64,000 bases of DNA from Microbacterium sp. NC79 (GCF_019061125.1 NZ_JAHQYI010000001.1:1302001-1366000), one strand, 5' to 3'. Shown: positions 40,950-50,086, numbered from the stretch's first letter. Made by a program: numbers and translations. The notes: generated by a model from the letters alone, not told the origin.

Positions 40950-42128
40950 ATGTCAACCGCAACCGAAACGCTGGCATCAAACATTCTTACTCACGACGCA
41001 CCCGTGGTTCCGATTCAGACGCGCTCTGAACGCCCGACGTCGTTTGAACCCACTGACTTCCCGAACCCGACGGGTCAAGAGGTCAACTACAAGCACTCGC
41101 CGGTCAACCGCCTGCAGCCGCTGCTGAACGTCGACGCCGTCGCGTCGGACTCCGTCGACTACACGATTACGCCTGAAACGTATATCGTGCCGAGCGTTGG
41201 TCTCGACGCTCCGGTTCGCGGCGAATTCTTCCGTCCGGAAGACCGCATGGCGGCTTTGGCATGGCAGAAGTCGCAAGACGCCCTCCACATTCGCATTCCC
41301 GCGAACGAAGAGGTCGCCGAGCCGATCACGATTGCGATCAACGGCCAGAGCGCCGAAGGCACCGCATTCGCGCACATCGTCATTGAGGCGATGCCGAACG
41401 CACACGCCACGGTCATCCTCGACCACAAGGGCGCAGCCACCTACGCGCAGAACGTTGAAATCATCGCGCGCGATGGTTCCGACCTCCGCGTCATCACGGT
41501 GCAGCGTTGGGAAGAAGAGACCGTTCACGCTGCCGCCCACCAGGCGCGCGTTGACAAGGACGCGAAGCTCACGCACATCGTTGCCAGCCTGTCTGGCGGC
41601 GTCGTGCGTGTGAACCCGTCTGTCGAACTCGACGGCACCGGTTCCGAAGGCAAGCTCCTCGGCATCTCGTTCGCAGACCCGGGGGAGCACCTCGAAAGCC
41701 AGGTGTACATGTTCCACAAGGGAGCACACACCACGGGCGACGTGCTCTACAAGAGTGCTCTGCAGGGCGCCACGGCTCGCACCGTCTGGATCGGTGACGT
41801 GCTCATCGGGCCGGACGCTGTCGGCACCGACTCGTACGAAGCCAACCGCAACCTGGTGCTCACCACGGGTGCTCGCGCTGACTCCATCCCGAACCTGGAA
41901 ATCAAGACGGGCGACATTCAGGGAGCCGGTCACGCATCGGCAACCGGCCGCTTTGATGATGAGCAGCTGTTCTACCTGCAGTCGCGTGGAATCTCCGAAG
42001 ACGAGGCACGCCGCCTCGTTGTCGTGGGCTTCCTCGGCGAGATCGTGCAGAAGATCGGCGTGCCGACCTTGGAAGAAGAACTCTTCGACGTGATTCAGGT
42101 CGAGCTCACCGATGGTTTGTCGGCATGA
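40950..42128 (+). CDS. sufD: Fe-S cluster assembly protein SufD
   Basis: A 392-residue paralog of SufB that pairs with SufB and SufC in the scaffold complex. The C-terminal beta-helix has HKGAHTTGDVLYKSAL, ARTVWIGDVLIGPDAVGTDSYEANRNLVL-type sequence and EIKTGDIQGAGHAS. The ATG directly abuts the sufB stop. The last four bases overlap the Rieske gene. Confidence 0.95.
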   Translation: MSTATETLASNILTHDAPVVPIQTRSERPTSFEPTDFPNPTGQEVNYKHSPVNRLQPLLNVDAVASDSVDYTITPETYIVPSVGLDAPVRGEFFRPEDRMAALAWQKSQDALHIRIPANEEVAEPITIAINGQSAEGTAFAHIVIEAMPNAHATVILDHKGAATYAQNVEIIARDGSDLRVITVQRWEEETVHAAAHQARVDKDAKLTHIVASLSGGVVRVNPSVELDGTGSEGKLLGISFADPGEHLESQVYMFHKGAHTTGDVLYKSALQGATARTVWIGDVLIGPDAVGTDSYEANRNLVLTTGARADSIPNLEIKTGDIQGAGHASATGRFDDEQLFYLQSRGISEDEARRLVVVGFLGEIVQKIGVPTLEEELFDVIQVELTDGLSA

Positions 42129-42451
42129 GCGCAACCCGCGCCTGTTCGTATAGCGAACTCGAGCAAGACGCCGCGTTGCGCGTCGTCATTGACGATGTTC
42201 CGATCTGTGTCGTGAAGGACGGCGATGGCGTGGTGCACGCCATCGGCGACACCTGCACGCACGGCGAAATCTCACTTGCAGATGGCTTTGTTGAAGGCGA
42301 CACGGTTGAGTGCTGGGCCCACGGTTCCGCATTCTCCCTTGTCACAGGCAAGCCGCTGAACCTCCCCGCTTTCGAGCCCGTCCCGGTATATGTCGTCGAA
42401 ATCGACGGTGACGACGTGCTCATTGACCCCTCCGTAACGAAGGAAATTTAA
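42125..42451 (+). CDS. Rieske-type [2Fe-2S] ferredoxin (non-heme oxygenase type)
   Basis: A 108-residue soluble Rieske protein. Cluster ligands are Cys and His in CTHGE and Cys and His in CWAHGS, 19-20 residues apart. Database relatives are called non-heme iron oxygenase ferredoxin subunit, but no oxygenase gene is nearby. Its place between sufD and sufC, overlapping sufD by 4 bases and sufC by 1, suggests a role in Fe-S assembly, perhaps as an electron donor. That is inference. Confidence 0.92.
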   Translation: MSATRACSYSELEQDAALRVVIDDVPICVVKDGDGVVHAIGDTCTHGEISLADGFVEGDTVECWAHGSAFSLVTGKPLNLPAFEPVPVYVVEIDGDDVLIDPSVTKEI

Positions 42452-43233
42452 TGTCTGTCCTCGAGATCCGCGACCTGCACGTAACGGTCGAGACCGATGA
42501 AGGAACCACGCCGATCCTTAACGGCGTCAACCTCACCATCAAGACCGGTGAGACCCACGCCATCATGGGCCCGAACGGCTCGGGCAAGTCGACGCTCGCG
42601 TACACGATCGCCGGCCACCCGAAGTACACCGTCACGGGCGGAACCATCACGTTTGATGGTGAAGACGTTCTGGAGATGTCGGTTGACGAGCGCGCTCGCG
42701 CTGGCGTCTTCCTCGCGATGCAATACCCGGTAGAAATCCCCGGCGTCACCGTCACGAACTTCCTGCGTACCGCGAAGACCGCAATCGACGGCGAAGCACC
42801 GTCGCTGCGCACGTGGACGAAGGACGTCAAGGAGTCGATGAAGGCTCTGCGCATGGACAACAAGTTCGCCGCGCGTAACGTCAACGAGGGCTTCTCCGGT
42901 GGTGAAAAGAAGCGCCACGAGATCCTGCAGCTTGAGCTACTCAAGCCCAAGATGGCTGTTCTTGACGAGACCGACTCGGGTCTTGACGTTGACGCCCTGA
43001 AGATCGTTTCTGAGGGCGTGAACCGTGCGAAGGAAGCAACCGACCTCGGCGTGCTCCTGATCACGCACTACACGCGTATTCTTCGCTACATCAAGCCCGA
43101 CTTCGTGCACGTCATGGTCAAGGGCCAGATCGTTGAAGAGGGTGGCCCTGAGCTCGCCGACCGCCTCGAGAACGAGGGCTACGAGGGATACTTCCCCGCG
43201 GAGACCCCGGCCGACGCTCCCGTCGAGGCGTAG
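42451..43233 (+). CDS. sufC: Fe-S cluster assembly ATPase SufC
   Basis: A 260-residue ABC-type ATPase of the SufBCD complex. Walker A is GPNGSGKST, the signature is FSGGEKKR, and Walker B with its SufC-specific ending is MAVLDETDSGLDVDALK. YTRILRYIKPDFVHVMVKG is also typical. Its ATG overlaps the preceding stop (TAATG). Confidence 0.98.
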   Translation: MSVLEIRDLHVTVETDEGTTPILNGVNLTIKTGETHAIMGPNGSGKSTLAYTIAGHPKYTVTGGTITFDGEDVLEMSVDERARAGVFLAMQYPVEIPGVTVTNFLRTAKTAIDGEAPSLRTWTKDVKESMKALRMDNKFAARNVNEGFSGGEKKRHEILQLELLKPKMAVLDETDSGLDVDALKIVSEGVNRAKEATDLGVLLITHYTRILRYIKPDFVHVMVKGQIVEEGGPELADRLENEGYEGYFPAETPADAPVEA

Positions 43234-43242
43234 GATCACACT

Positions 43243-43569
43243 ATGAGTGCACTGGCCCCCGAGAAGTACGACGAGGTGACGGAAGCTCTCAAGGATGTGA
43301 TGGATCCTGAGCTCAACGTCAACGTCGTCGACCTCGGCCTGATTTATGACCTCAGCTGGGATGACGAGAACGATGCTCTCATCATTCACATGACGCTGAC
43401 GAGCGCCGGGTGCCCGTTGACGGATGTCCTCGAAGCACAGACAGGGGAAGCCCTGGACGGCGTCGTTGACCAATACCGCATCAACTGGGTATGGATGCCG
43501 CCGTGGGGCCCAGAACGGATCACCGACGACGGGCGCGACATGATGCGTGCCCTGGGTTTCGCGATCTGA
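43243..43569 (+). CDS. Metal-sulfur cluster assembly factor (DUF59, SufT-like)
   Basis: A 108-residue DUF59/MIP18 protein. The core is VMDPELNVNVVDLGLIYD, and the conserved Cys sits in TSAGCPLTD. Members help mature Fe-S proteins. Nine bases after sufC, so part of the operon. SufS and SufU, usually next in actinobacterial suf operons, are not found; the next gene is a C-S lyase-type aminotransferase. Confidence 0.93.
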   Translation: MSALAPEKYDEVTEALKDVMDPELNVNVVDLGLIYDLSWDDENDALIIHMTLTSAGCPLTDVLEAQTGEALDGVVDQYRINWVWMPPWGPERITDDGRDMMRALGFAI

Positions 43570-43570
43570 C

Positions 43571-44722
43571 ATGGCAGCAACGCCACTGACTGCGCTGCCC
43601 ATCGAGCAGCTTCGCCGCCGCTCCAGCACGAAGTGGCGTTCTTACGCCGACGATGTCCTGCCGCTGTTTGTCGCGGAATCGGACTTTCCGCTAGCACCCG
43701 CCATCACGCGGGTGCTAGCGGAGGCCGTCGCCACCGGAGACACCGGCTACACCCCGCCCCGTCACGCCTACCAGGAGACCTTCGCCGAGTTCCATGAACG
43801 GCGCTTCGGCTGGAAGGTTGACCCCGCGCACGTGCGCACGACGGGGGACGTGGTGATGGGACTCGTTGAAATTTTGCGCGGTGTCATCGCGCCAGGAGAC
43901 GCCGTGGTGATCACGCCGCCGGTGTATCCGCCGTTTTACGACACGGTCACGGAGGCGGGCGGAACCGTTCGTTCCGTGCCACTGCACGTCACAGACGCGG
44001 GGTGGGCACTAGACCTTGATGGCATCGAGGCGGCATTCCGGCAGGGCGCGAAAGCGATGCTGCTGTGCAACCCGCATAACCCGACCGGAACCGTACACAC
44101 GCGAGAGGCACTGGCTGCGCTTGCGAAGCTGGCTGCGCAGTACGGTGCCTGGATCGTGAGTGACGAAATTCATGCTCCGCTGGTTCGCCCTGGCATTGAC
44201 TACACGCCGTTCTTGACAGCCTCAGATGAGGCGGCCGCACGCGGTTTCACCGTCACGAGCGCGAGCAAGGCGTACAACCTGGCCGGCCTCAAGACCGCTG
44301 CCATGGTGACGGCCGCCCGCGAACCTGCCCGGATTCTGGCCTCCCTTCCGATGGAAGTGGAATGGCGCACCGGTCTGTTCGGTGTGATCGCTGGAATCGC
44401 GGCATACAGCGAAGAGTCCGACGCATGGCTGGACTCATTGCTCGTCACGCTAGAACAGAACCGCCAGATCGTTGCGGACGGCGTTGCCAGCATGCCAGGC
44501 GCAGAACACCGCGTGCCTGATGCCGGCTACCTCGCCTGGATCAACATGCAACGCTCCCACATCGAGGGCGATCCCTCGAAATACCTGCTGCACAACGCCA
44601 AGGTGGCCCTGAACTCCGGGCCGACGTTTGGCCCCGAGGGCGAGCGCCACGTGCGCATGAACTTTGCAACATCACCGGAGATTCTGCACGAGGCTTTTGC
44701 TCGCATCGCAGCCGCGCTGTGA
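43571..44722 (+). CDS. PLP-dependent aminotransferase of the MalY/PatB (cystathionine beta-lyase) type
   Basis: A 383-residue fold-type I PLP enzyme. LCNPHNPTGTVHTREAL, VSDEIHAPLV and the PLP Lys in TSASKAYNLAGLK are the MalY/PatB hallmarks, as is the N-terminal RRSSTKWRSY with LPLFVAESDF. Such enzymes cleave cystathionine or cysteine conjugates to give thiols or sulfide. ATG 43571 is one base after the DUF59 stop, so it is likely co-transcribed with suf. A sulfur-supply role is possible but unproven; it is not a SufS-type desulfurase. Confidence 0.93.
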   Translation: MAATPLTALPIEQLRRRSSTKWRSYADDVLPLFVAESDFPLAPAITRVLAEAVATGDTGYTPPRHAYQETFAEFHERRFGWKVDPAHVRTTGDVVMGLVEILRGVIAPGDAVVITPPVYPPFYDTVTEAGGTVRSVPLHVTDAGWALDLDGIEAAFRQGAKAMLLCNPHNPTGTVHTREALAALAKLAAQYGAWIVSDEIHAPLVRPGIDYTPFLTASDEAAARGFTVTSASKAYNLAGLKTAAMVTAAREPARILASLPMEVEWRTGLFGVIAGIAAYSEESDAWLDSLLVTLEQNRQIVADGVASMPGAEHRVPDAGYLAWINMQRSHIEGDPSKYLLHNAKVALNSGPTFGPEGERHVRMNFATSPEILHEAFARIAAAL

Positions 44723-46098
44723 ACGCGGCGCGCAGCCTGTGGAGTGAAAACTACCGCTGGGTAACGCTGGGCGCTGTCGCGCTGGTCTTCCTGGCAGCGA
44801 TTCAATCGCTCGCCGTGACAACCGTCATGCCGGTCGTCAGCGCCGACCTCGACGGAGAATCACTCTACGCTGTCGCGTTTGCCGGCACGCTCGCGACGAG
44901 CGTCATCGGCATGGTGGTCACCGGATTATGGAGCGATCGCTCGGGGCCAGTGGCGCCGCTCTACGCCGCTGTCGCCCTCTTCGCAACCGGGCTGTTGATT
45001 GCCGGGTTTGCCGACACGATGGAGCTTCTGGTGCTCGGCCGCCTTATTCAGGGGCTGGGCATCGGCGGGCAGACGGTCGCGCTATATGTCGTCGTCGCGC
45101 GGGTCTATCCGTCCGACCTGCATGGCCGCGTCTTTGCGCTGTTTTCGGCCGCGTGGGTGGTCCCGAGCCTCATCGGCCCGTTCCTTGCGGGCGCCGTTGC
45201 CGAGTACCTGCACTGGCGATGGGTGTTCCTTGGCGTCGCCGTCCTGACGGTGCTCGCCTTCATTCTGGTCGCAACACGCCTCCGCGAGGTCGATCTCAGC
45301 GCAGCGGAACAAGGGTCTGGTTCCCCCTCCGTTGCCCGCCGCCTCGGCCTTGCCATCGTCGTCGCTGCACTGGCCGTCGTGCTCAGCCTCACCGGCCGAG
45401 TAACCGCTGACTACGGTGCCGTCATCGGATGGATCATTGCCGGTGCCGCGCTCATCGCTCTCGCCATCGCGGTGCGCCCGCTACTCCCGAAACGCACACT
45501 CCTTGCCGGGCGCGGCCTACCTGCCGTCATCGTGATGCGCGGTTTGGTCGCCGGTACCCTCTTCGGCGCCGAGGTCTACGTGCCGCTTTTGCTGACAACA
45601 CAGTATGGCTTTGGCCCGACGATGGCGGGGCTCGCCCTCACCGTTGCGGCGATCGCGTGGGCCGTGGCCGCTGAAGTGCAGGGCCGCTATGGCGACCGGC
45701 TGGGCAACAAACGCATTGCCGTGATCGGAATCTCCCTCCTCGCGTTCGCCACGATCACGGGTGCGGTGACGGCGCTCCTCCATTTGCCCGCCTTCGTGCT
45801 GATCACCGCGTGGATGTTTGCAGGCGGAGGCGTTGGGCTCATTTATCCGCGCCTGACCGTGCTGACACTCGCGTACTCGTCCACGGAGAACCAGGGTTTC
45901 AACTCGGCGGCCCTGTCGATCTCAGATTCCCTGGGCTCGTCTGCGGCCATCGCCCTGATGGGCCTCATCTTCATCTCTCTAGGATCAGCAGGGTTGGCCT
46001 TCGGCATGGTCTTCATTGCCGCCACTCTGCTGGCAGCGCTCGCCCTGGTTCCTGGACTGCGGATGTCACGGATTGCGGAACCTGGGCAGCCGTCATAA
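44719..46098 (+). CDS. MFS transporter
   Basis: A 459-residue integral membrane protein with 12 to 14 predicted helices. The loop 2-3 motif is visible as GLWSDRSGPVAPLY, and ARVYPSDLHGRVFALFSAAW-type sequence fits drug/proton antiporters. The substrate is unknown. It is coupled to the aminotransferase gene by a GTGA overlap, which hints at export of a thiol or amino acid related product, but that is speculation. Confidence 0.9.
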   Translation: MNAARSLWSENYRWVTLGAVALVFLAAIQSLAVTTVMPVVSADLDGESLYAVAFAGTLATSVIGMVVTGLWSDRSGPVAPLYAAVALFATGLLIAGFADTMELLVLGRLIQGLGIGGQTVALYVVVARVYPSDLHGRVFALFSAAWVVPSLIGPFLAGAVAEYLHWRWVFLGVAVLTVLAFILVATRLREVDLSAAEQGSGSPSVARRLGLAIVVAALAVVLSLTGRVTADYGAVIGWIIAGAALIALAIAVRPLLPKRTLLAGRGLPAVIVMRGLVAGTLFGAEVYVPLLLTTQYGFGPTMAGLALTVAAIAWAVAAEVQGRYGDRLGNKRIAVIGISLLAFATITGAVTALLHLPAFVLITAWMFAGGGVGLIYPRLTVLTLAYSSTENQGFNSAALSISDSLGSSAAIALMGLIFISLGSAGLAFGMVFIAATLLAALALVPGLRMSRIAEPGQPS

Positions 46099-46111
46099 GA
46101 ATGAGTCACGA

Positions 46112-46152
46112 TATGCGAATGGCAGCCCGGAAACCGGGCGGCCATTCGCATA
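46112..46152. terminator. Bidirectional terminator between the MFS gene and bioY
   Basis: A long stem of 12 plus 6 base pairs with one mismatch and an AAA loop, filling most of the gap between convergent genes. Confidence 0.8.
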
Positions 46153-46159
46153 GTGCGGG

Positions 46160-46789
46160 TTAGTCGCGGCGACGCTCAACCGCCGTGACGCCGCGCCACG
46201 CGAGCGGGATCAAGGCGGCGGCGACCGCCGCCTTGATGACGCCACCGACGATGAACGGCGTCACACCGGCGGCCAAGATCTCCTCAAACGAGAGGCCTGC
46301 ATCCATCACGCCGTTCAGGATGAAGGCCATGTAGGGCACGCCGACGAGGAACGGAACGACGCTCGCACCCACGAACGCGGCAAACGCCAGTAGCGGGCGG
46401 CGATCCCACGCGCGCTGCGCGGCGTAGCCCGCCACCATCGCCGCCGGGATGAAGCCGATGATAAAGCCAAAGCTGGGGGAGGCCAGCGCCGCGATGCTGC
46501 CAGAGAACCCGGCAAAGACGGGGAACCCTGCCAGCCCCGCCAGCATGTAGGTGAGCAGGGCCAGCCCACCACGGCGGACGCCCAGCGCCGCGCCGACCAG
46601 TACGACGGCGAGCGTCTGCCCGGTGATCGGGACGGGCCAGAGCGGAATCTCGGCCTGCGCGAGCAGAGCGACGGTCATCGCGCCGGTCGCGATCAGTGCG
46701 GCATCGAGGGCGAGAGCGCGGGCGCGCGTCGTGGGCCGAGGTAACGCCTCCGCAAGGGGGAGTCGGGTGGAAACGGTGAGAGTGCTCAC
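46160..46789 (-). CDS. bioY: Biotin transporter BioY (ECF S component)
   Basis: A 209-residue membrane protein with about six helices. Family blocks are AEIPLWPVPITGQTLAVVLVGA and the GxxxG-rich LAGLAGFPVFAGFSG. BioY binds biotin and works with an ECF energising module; bioM/bioN are not beside it, so it may use a shared module or act alone. GTG 46789 has AGGAGA 7 bases upstream. Biotin uptake fits the need of the acyl-CoA carboxylase encoded at the right end of the window. Confidence 0.93.
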   Translation of the reverse strand: MSTLTVSTRLPLAEALPRPTTRARALALDAALIATGAMTVALLAQAEIPLWPVPITGQTLAVVLVGAALGVRRGGLALLTYMLAGLAGFPVFAGFSGSIAALASPSFGFIIGFIPAAMVAGYAAQRAWDRRPLLAFAAFVGASVVPFLVGVPYMAFILNGVMDAGLSFEEILAAGVTPFIVGGVIKAAVAAALIPLAWRGVTAVERRRD

Positions 46790-46839
46790 AGATCTTCTCC
46801 TGTCACAGGTTTTTGGTCAGAGGGGGAGTCACCGCGAAC

Positions 46840-46903
46840 TAGACTAGGGCGCTGGGCATGATCGCCCAGTTATCCCCTTCGTTAAAAGAATCGAGATTTC
46901 GCT
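46840..46903 (+). promoter_or_regulatory. Promoter and 5' hairpin of the ABC-F gene
   Basis: TAGACT at 46840-46845 is a good -10. A hairpin with CTGGGC/GCCCAG arms (46852-46857, 46864-46869) starts right where transcription should begin, about 50 bases before the GTG. Confidence 0.45.
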
Positions 46904-48502
46904 GTGCTTGCCGTACAAGGTCTGGAGATTCGCGTCGGTGCCCGCCTCCTGATGGAGAACGTCACCTTCCGCGTGGGCCCTGGCGACAAGATTGGTCTCG
47001 TCGGCCGCAACGGTGCTGGCAAGACGACACTGACGAAAGTACTCGCTGGCGATCTCATTCCTGCTGATGGTTCCGTCACTCGTTCCGGTCAACTCGGATA
47101 CCTGCCGCAGGATCCCCGCACCGGCGACCCGGAAATGTTGGCACGCACGCGAATCCTCGACGCTCGCGGCCTCGGCTCGCTGCAGGTCAGCATGGCGGAG
47201 CACAGCGCGAAGATGGCATCGGATGATCCCGCCATCGCCGAGCGCGCCATGCGCAAGTACGCGAATGTCATGGAACGCTTTGAAGCGCTCGGCGGCTACG
47301 CAGCTGAAGCGGAAGCGGCGTCGATCGCACACAACCTGTCGTTGCCTGACCGTATTCTTGACCAGCCGCTGAAGACACTATCCGGTGGTCAGCGCCGTCG
47401 TATCGAGCTCGCACGCATTCTGTTCAGCGATGCCGAGACGATGATCCTTGACGAGCCCACCAACCACCTCGACGCCGATTCCGTCGTGTGGCTGCGCGAC
47501 TTCTTGAAGACCTACCGTGGCGGCCTGATTGTGATCAGCCACGACGTTGAGCTCGTGGGGGAGACCGTGAACCGTGTCTTCTACCTCGATGCAAACCGAC
47601 AGACCATCGACCTGTACAACATGAATTGGAAGAACTACCTTCGCCAACGTGTTGCCGATGAGGATCGCCGCAAGAAGGAACGCGCGAACGCCGAGAAGAA
47701 GGCAACCCAGCTCCAGCTGCAGGCTGCCCGGTTCGGTGCGAAGGCTTCGAAGGCCGCGGCTGCCCACCAGATGGTGGCCCGCGCAGAAAAGCTCTTGCAG
47801 GGTCTTGATGAGGTGCGCCAGGTTGACCGCGTCGCCAAGCTACGCTTTCCGAAGCCCGCGCCCTGCGGTAAGACACCGCTCATGGCTCAGGGACTATCCA
47901 AGTCGTACGGTTCCCTGGAAATTTTCACCGACGTCGACCTCGCAATCGACCGCGGATCGCGCGTCGTCATTCTCGGCCTGAACGGTGCGGGTAAGACGAC
48001 CATGCTGCGCATTCTCGCTGGCGTTGACAAGCCAGACACCGGAACCTTGGAGCCGGGTCACGGCCTGAAGATCGGCTATTACGCCCAGGAACACGAGAAC
48101 CTCGACGTGAAGCGTTCCGTTTTGGAAAACATGATGTCGGCAGCGCCAGACATTAATGAGACCGAAGCGCGTAAAGTGCTCGGATCGTTCCTGTTTACCG
48201 GCGATGACGTTCTCAAGCCTGCTGGCGTTCTCTCCGGTGGTGAGAAGACCCGATTGTCGCTTGCAACGCTCGTCGTATCCAGCGCGAACATGCTGCTGCT
48301 CGATGAGCCGACGAACAACCTCGACCCCGCTTCCCGCGAGGAGATCCTGGGTGCGCTCGCGCACTACGAGGGCGCCGTGGTTTTGGTCTCGCACGATGAG
48401 GGCGCGGTCGCTGCTCTCAACCCCGAGCGTGTCCTGATTCTGCCCGACGGCGTTGAAGACATCTGGAACAAGGAATACCAAGACCTCATTGCGCTCGCGT
48501 AG
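46904..48502 (+). CDS. ABC-F family ATPase
   Basis: A 532-residue protein with two ABC domains and no membrane segments. Walker A sites are GRNGAGKTT and GLNGAGKTT, signatures LSGGQRRR and LSGGEKTR, Walker B sites MILDEPTNHLD and LLLDEPTNNLD. The charged linker (about 240-300, rich in Lys, Glu, Arg and Ala) is the P-site interaction motif. ABC-F proteins act on the ribosome in elongation control or antibiotic protection. This one resembles the housekeeping actinobacterial type (Ettl/Uup-like) more than a dedicated resistance factor. Confidence 0.93.
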   Translation: MLAVQGLEIRVGARLLMENVTFRVGPGDKIGLVGRNGAGKTTLTKVLAGDLIPADGSVTRSGQLGYLPQDPRTGDPEMLARTRILDARGLGSLQVSMAEHSAKMASDDPAIAERAMRKYANVMERFEALGGYAAEAEAASIAHNLSLPDRILDQPLKTLSGGQRRRIELARILFSDAETMILDEPTNHLDADSVVWLRDFLKTYRGGLIVISHDVELVGETVNRVFYLDANRQTIDLYNMNWKNYLRQRVADEDRRKKERANAEKKATQLQLQAARFGAKASKAAAAHQMVARAEKLLQGLDEVRQVDRVAKLRFPKPAPCGKTPLMAQGLSKSYGSLEIFTDVDLAIDRGSRVVILGLNGAGKTTMLRILAGVDKPDTGTLEPGHGLKIGYYAQEHENLDVKRSVLENMMSAAPDINETEARKVLGSFLFTGDDVLKPAGVLSGGEKTRLSLATLVVSSANMLLLDEPTNNLDPASREEILGALAHYEGAVVLVSHDEGAVAALNPERVLILPDGVEDIWNKEYQDLIALA

Positions 48503-48517
48503 TCGCTGAGCGAAATC

Positions 48518-48561
48518 AGGAGGCGGTTCCGGGAGTGATTCCCGGAACCGCCTCCTCGTTT
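48518..48561. terminator. Terminator after the ABC-F gene
   Basis: Perfect 17-base-pair stem (48518-48534 with 48540-48556) whose arms contain GGTTCC/GGAACC, followed by CGTTTT. It also separates the convergent SURF1 gene. Confidence 0.88.
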
Positions 48562-48592
48562 TATCGGCCTGTGAGAGCGTGCGTGCGGCGGG

Positions 48593-49411
48593 TTAGGCGT
48601 CCAGCAGCGCGTCTTCCTGCTCGGCGTCCTTGTCGCGGCGGCGCTTGACCTTGACAGTGGCGACGCCAGCTTCCTCGCGGCGCTGTGCGCGTTCCGTGCG
48701 AATGATGTACACGATGAAAATGAACCCCATCAGCGCGAACAGAATCCACTGGATCGCGTAGGAGAGGTGCGGACCCGGGTCTTCCGTCGGCGGCTCGACC
48801 TGTCGCGGAACGTCGGCGACTGCGGGGTTTTCGCTCACCATGAGGCCGTATACCGACGTAACGGTGTTCTCCCCGGTGTGTTCCGCGATCGTCGGGAGGT
48901 TAATGGACTTGAACGTCAGATACTCGCCCTCGTTCGCACCGATGCCGGTGCGCGGGACACCTTCTGACGGGCGCAGACGCACAACGACGCTGACATTTTC
49001 GCCGCTGGGTGGTTCCGGAACCACATCAGGCAACGTTCCTTCGCCGGGGGCGACCCAACCGCGGTTCACGATGATGATGCGGCCATCGGTGAGTTGGAAC
49101 GGCACGAGCACCTCGAAGGCGCTGCTGCCGCCGTGCGGGCGGTTGCGGGCGAGGATCTGCTCGTCGGCGAGGTACTGACCCTCGAGCGTCACGGGGAGCC
49201 ATTCGGTGTTCGGATCGAAGACGTTCGCATTCGGGACGGCTTCGTCAAACGGAACCGGCTCGCGGTCATAGTTTTGCTCAACGAGCGCGATCTCGCCGTT
49301 GCGCTCGTCACTACGGGAGAACTGCCAGTTTGCGAGAAAGCCACACACGATGGCGAAGATCAGGGCGATGACGAGGTAGATCGTCCAGCGAATGAACGGG
49401 TTCTTACTCAT
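48593..49411 (-). CDS. SURF1-family cytochrome oxidase assembly protein
   Basis: A 272-residue protein with a membrane helix at each end (about 8-28 and 220-240) and a soluble domain between. FLANWQFSRSDERN is the SURF1 N-terminal block, IIVNRGWVAPG the central one, and HLSYAIQWILFALMGF the C-terminal helix. SURF1 aids heme A insertion into cytochrome oxidase, matching the ctaA/ctaB/ctaE genes here. ATG 49411 lies within the end of the next upstream gene (8-base overlap). Confidence 0.92.
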   Translation of the reverse strand: MSKNPFIRWTIYLVIALIFAIVCGFLANWQFSRSDERNGEIALVEQNYDREPVPFDEAVPNANVFDPNTEWLPVTLEGQYLADEQILARNRPHGGSSAFEVLVPFQLTDGRIIIVNRGWVAPGEGTLPDVVPEPPSGENVSVVVRLRPSEGVPRTGIGANEGEYLTFKSINLPTIAEHTGENTVTSVYGLMVSENPAVADVPRQVEPPTEDPGPHLSYAIQWILFALMGFIFIVYIIRTERAQRREEAGVATVKVKRRRDKDAEQEDALLDA

Positions 49412-49628
49412 CAACGTTTCCTTCGGAGGTGTGCGGGCTGACCGTAACCGGGAAGTTGCGGGCGCGAAGAAATTCTTCGAGATAGTTCTCATGCTCGGGG
49501 CAAGCGAGCCAGGTTTTGGTGCGTCCATCGCGATGGATGCGCGGGTTGCTCCACACCAAGCGTACGGTGGCTTGCGCGCGACACCCCGCACGCGAACAAG
49601 TGTCGGCGGGCGGTGCGAATCCAATCAC
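49404..49628 (-). CDS. Small cysteine-containing protein upstream of SURF1
   Basis: A 74-residue protein with CSRAGCRAQAT and, 25 residues on, WLACPEHENYLEEFL: three Cys and one His arranged like a zinc site. Similar short actinobacterial proteins beside SURF1 genes are, as I recall, sometimes mislabelled acetone carboxylase; nothing here supports that. Overlaps of 4 bases with the upstream membrane-protein gene and 8 with SURF1 suggest one operon, perhaps linked to oxidase assembly. Confidence 0.8.
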   Translation of the reverse strand: MIGFAPPADTCSRAGCRAQATVRLVWSNPRIHRDGRTKTWLACPEHENYLEEFLRARNFPVTVSPHTSEGNVDE

Positions 49629-49999
49629 GCCGACTCCTGTGACTTGGGTGCAGGCAGTGACGGCCGTGGCGTCTCGTTGACCTGAATGACCGTCGGAACC
49701 TGAGGTGCGGTATCGACTGTGGGCGCAGGCGCCGAAATCTGCCGCTCAGGAGATTCAATGCCGGCAGCTTCTTCTGGTGCAGGCGTGTTCGCGAAGACGA
49801 CGGCGATGTAGGGGAGGAAAGCGGCGCCGAGCGCGAAAATCCACGTCCACCATCCCAGCGGCTGCACCGCGAAAACCAGAACCACGCACACGGTACGGAT
49901 CGTCATGGTGATGACGTACTGGCGCACTCGACCGTCTGCTTCCGTGCGCGGGGCGACCGGAAGCGAGGTCGCAGACGGGGTAATGTGGCGTTTCTTCAC
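49625..49999 (-). CDS. DUF3099-type small membrane protein
   Basis: A 124-residue protein with two adjacent hydrophobic helices (about 34-74) in the pattern RQYVITMTIRTVCVVLVF and WTWIFALGAAFLPYIAVVFAN, which fits DUF3099. The C-terminal 50 residues are Pro/Ala-rich and likely disordered. GTG 49999 has GGAGGT just upstream. Function unknown; first of three coupled genes ending with SURF1. Confidence 0.85.
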   Translation of the reverse strand: MKKRHITPSATSLPVAPRTEADGRVRQYVITMTIRTVCVVLVFAVQPLGWWTWIFALGAAFLPYIAVVFANTPAPEEAAGIESPERQISAPAPTVDTAPQVPTVIQVNETPRPSLPAPKSQESA

Positions 50000-50086
50000 G
50001 GTACCTCCAGGATACGCGCGATTACGGGGCCGAGCATCCGCGCCCACTAGGCTGTTGACGTTGTATCCCTATTCGGAGGCTGAATC

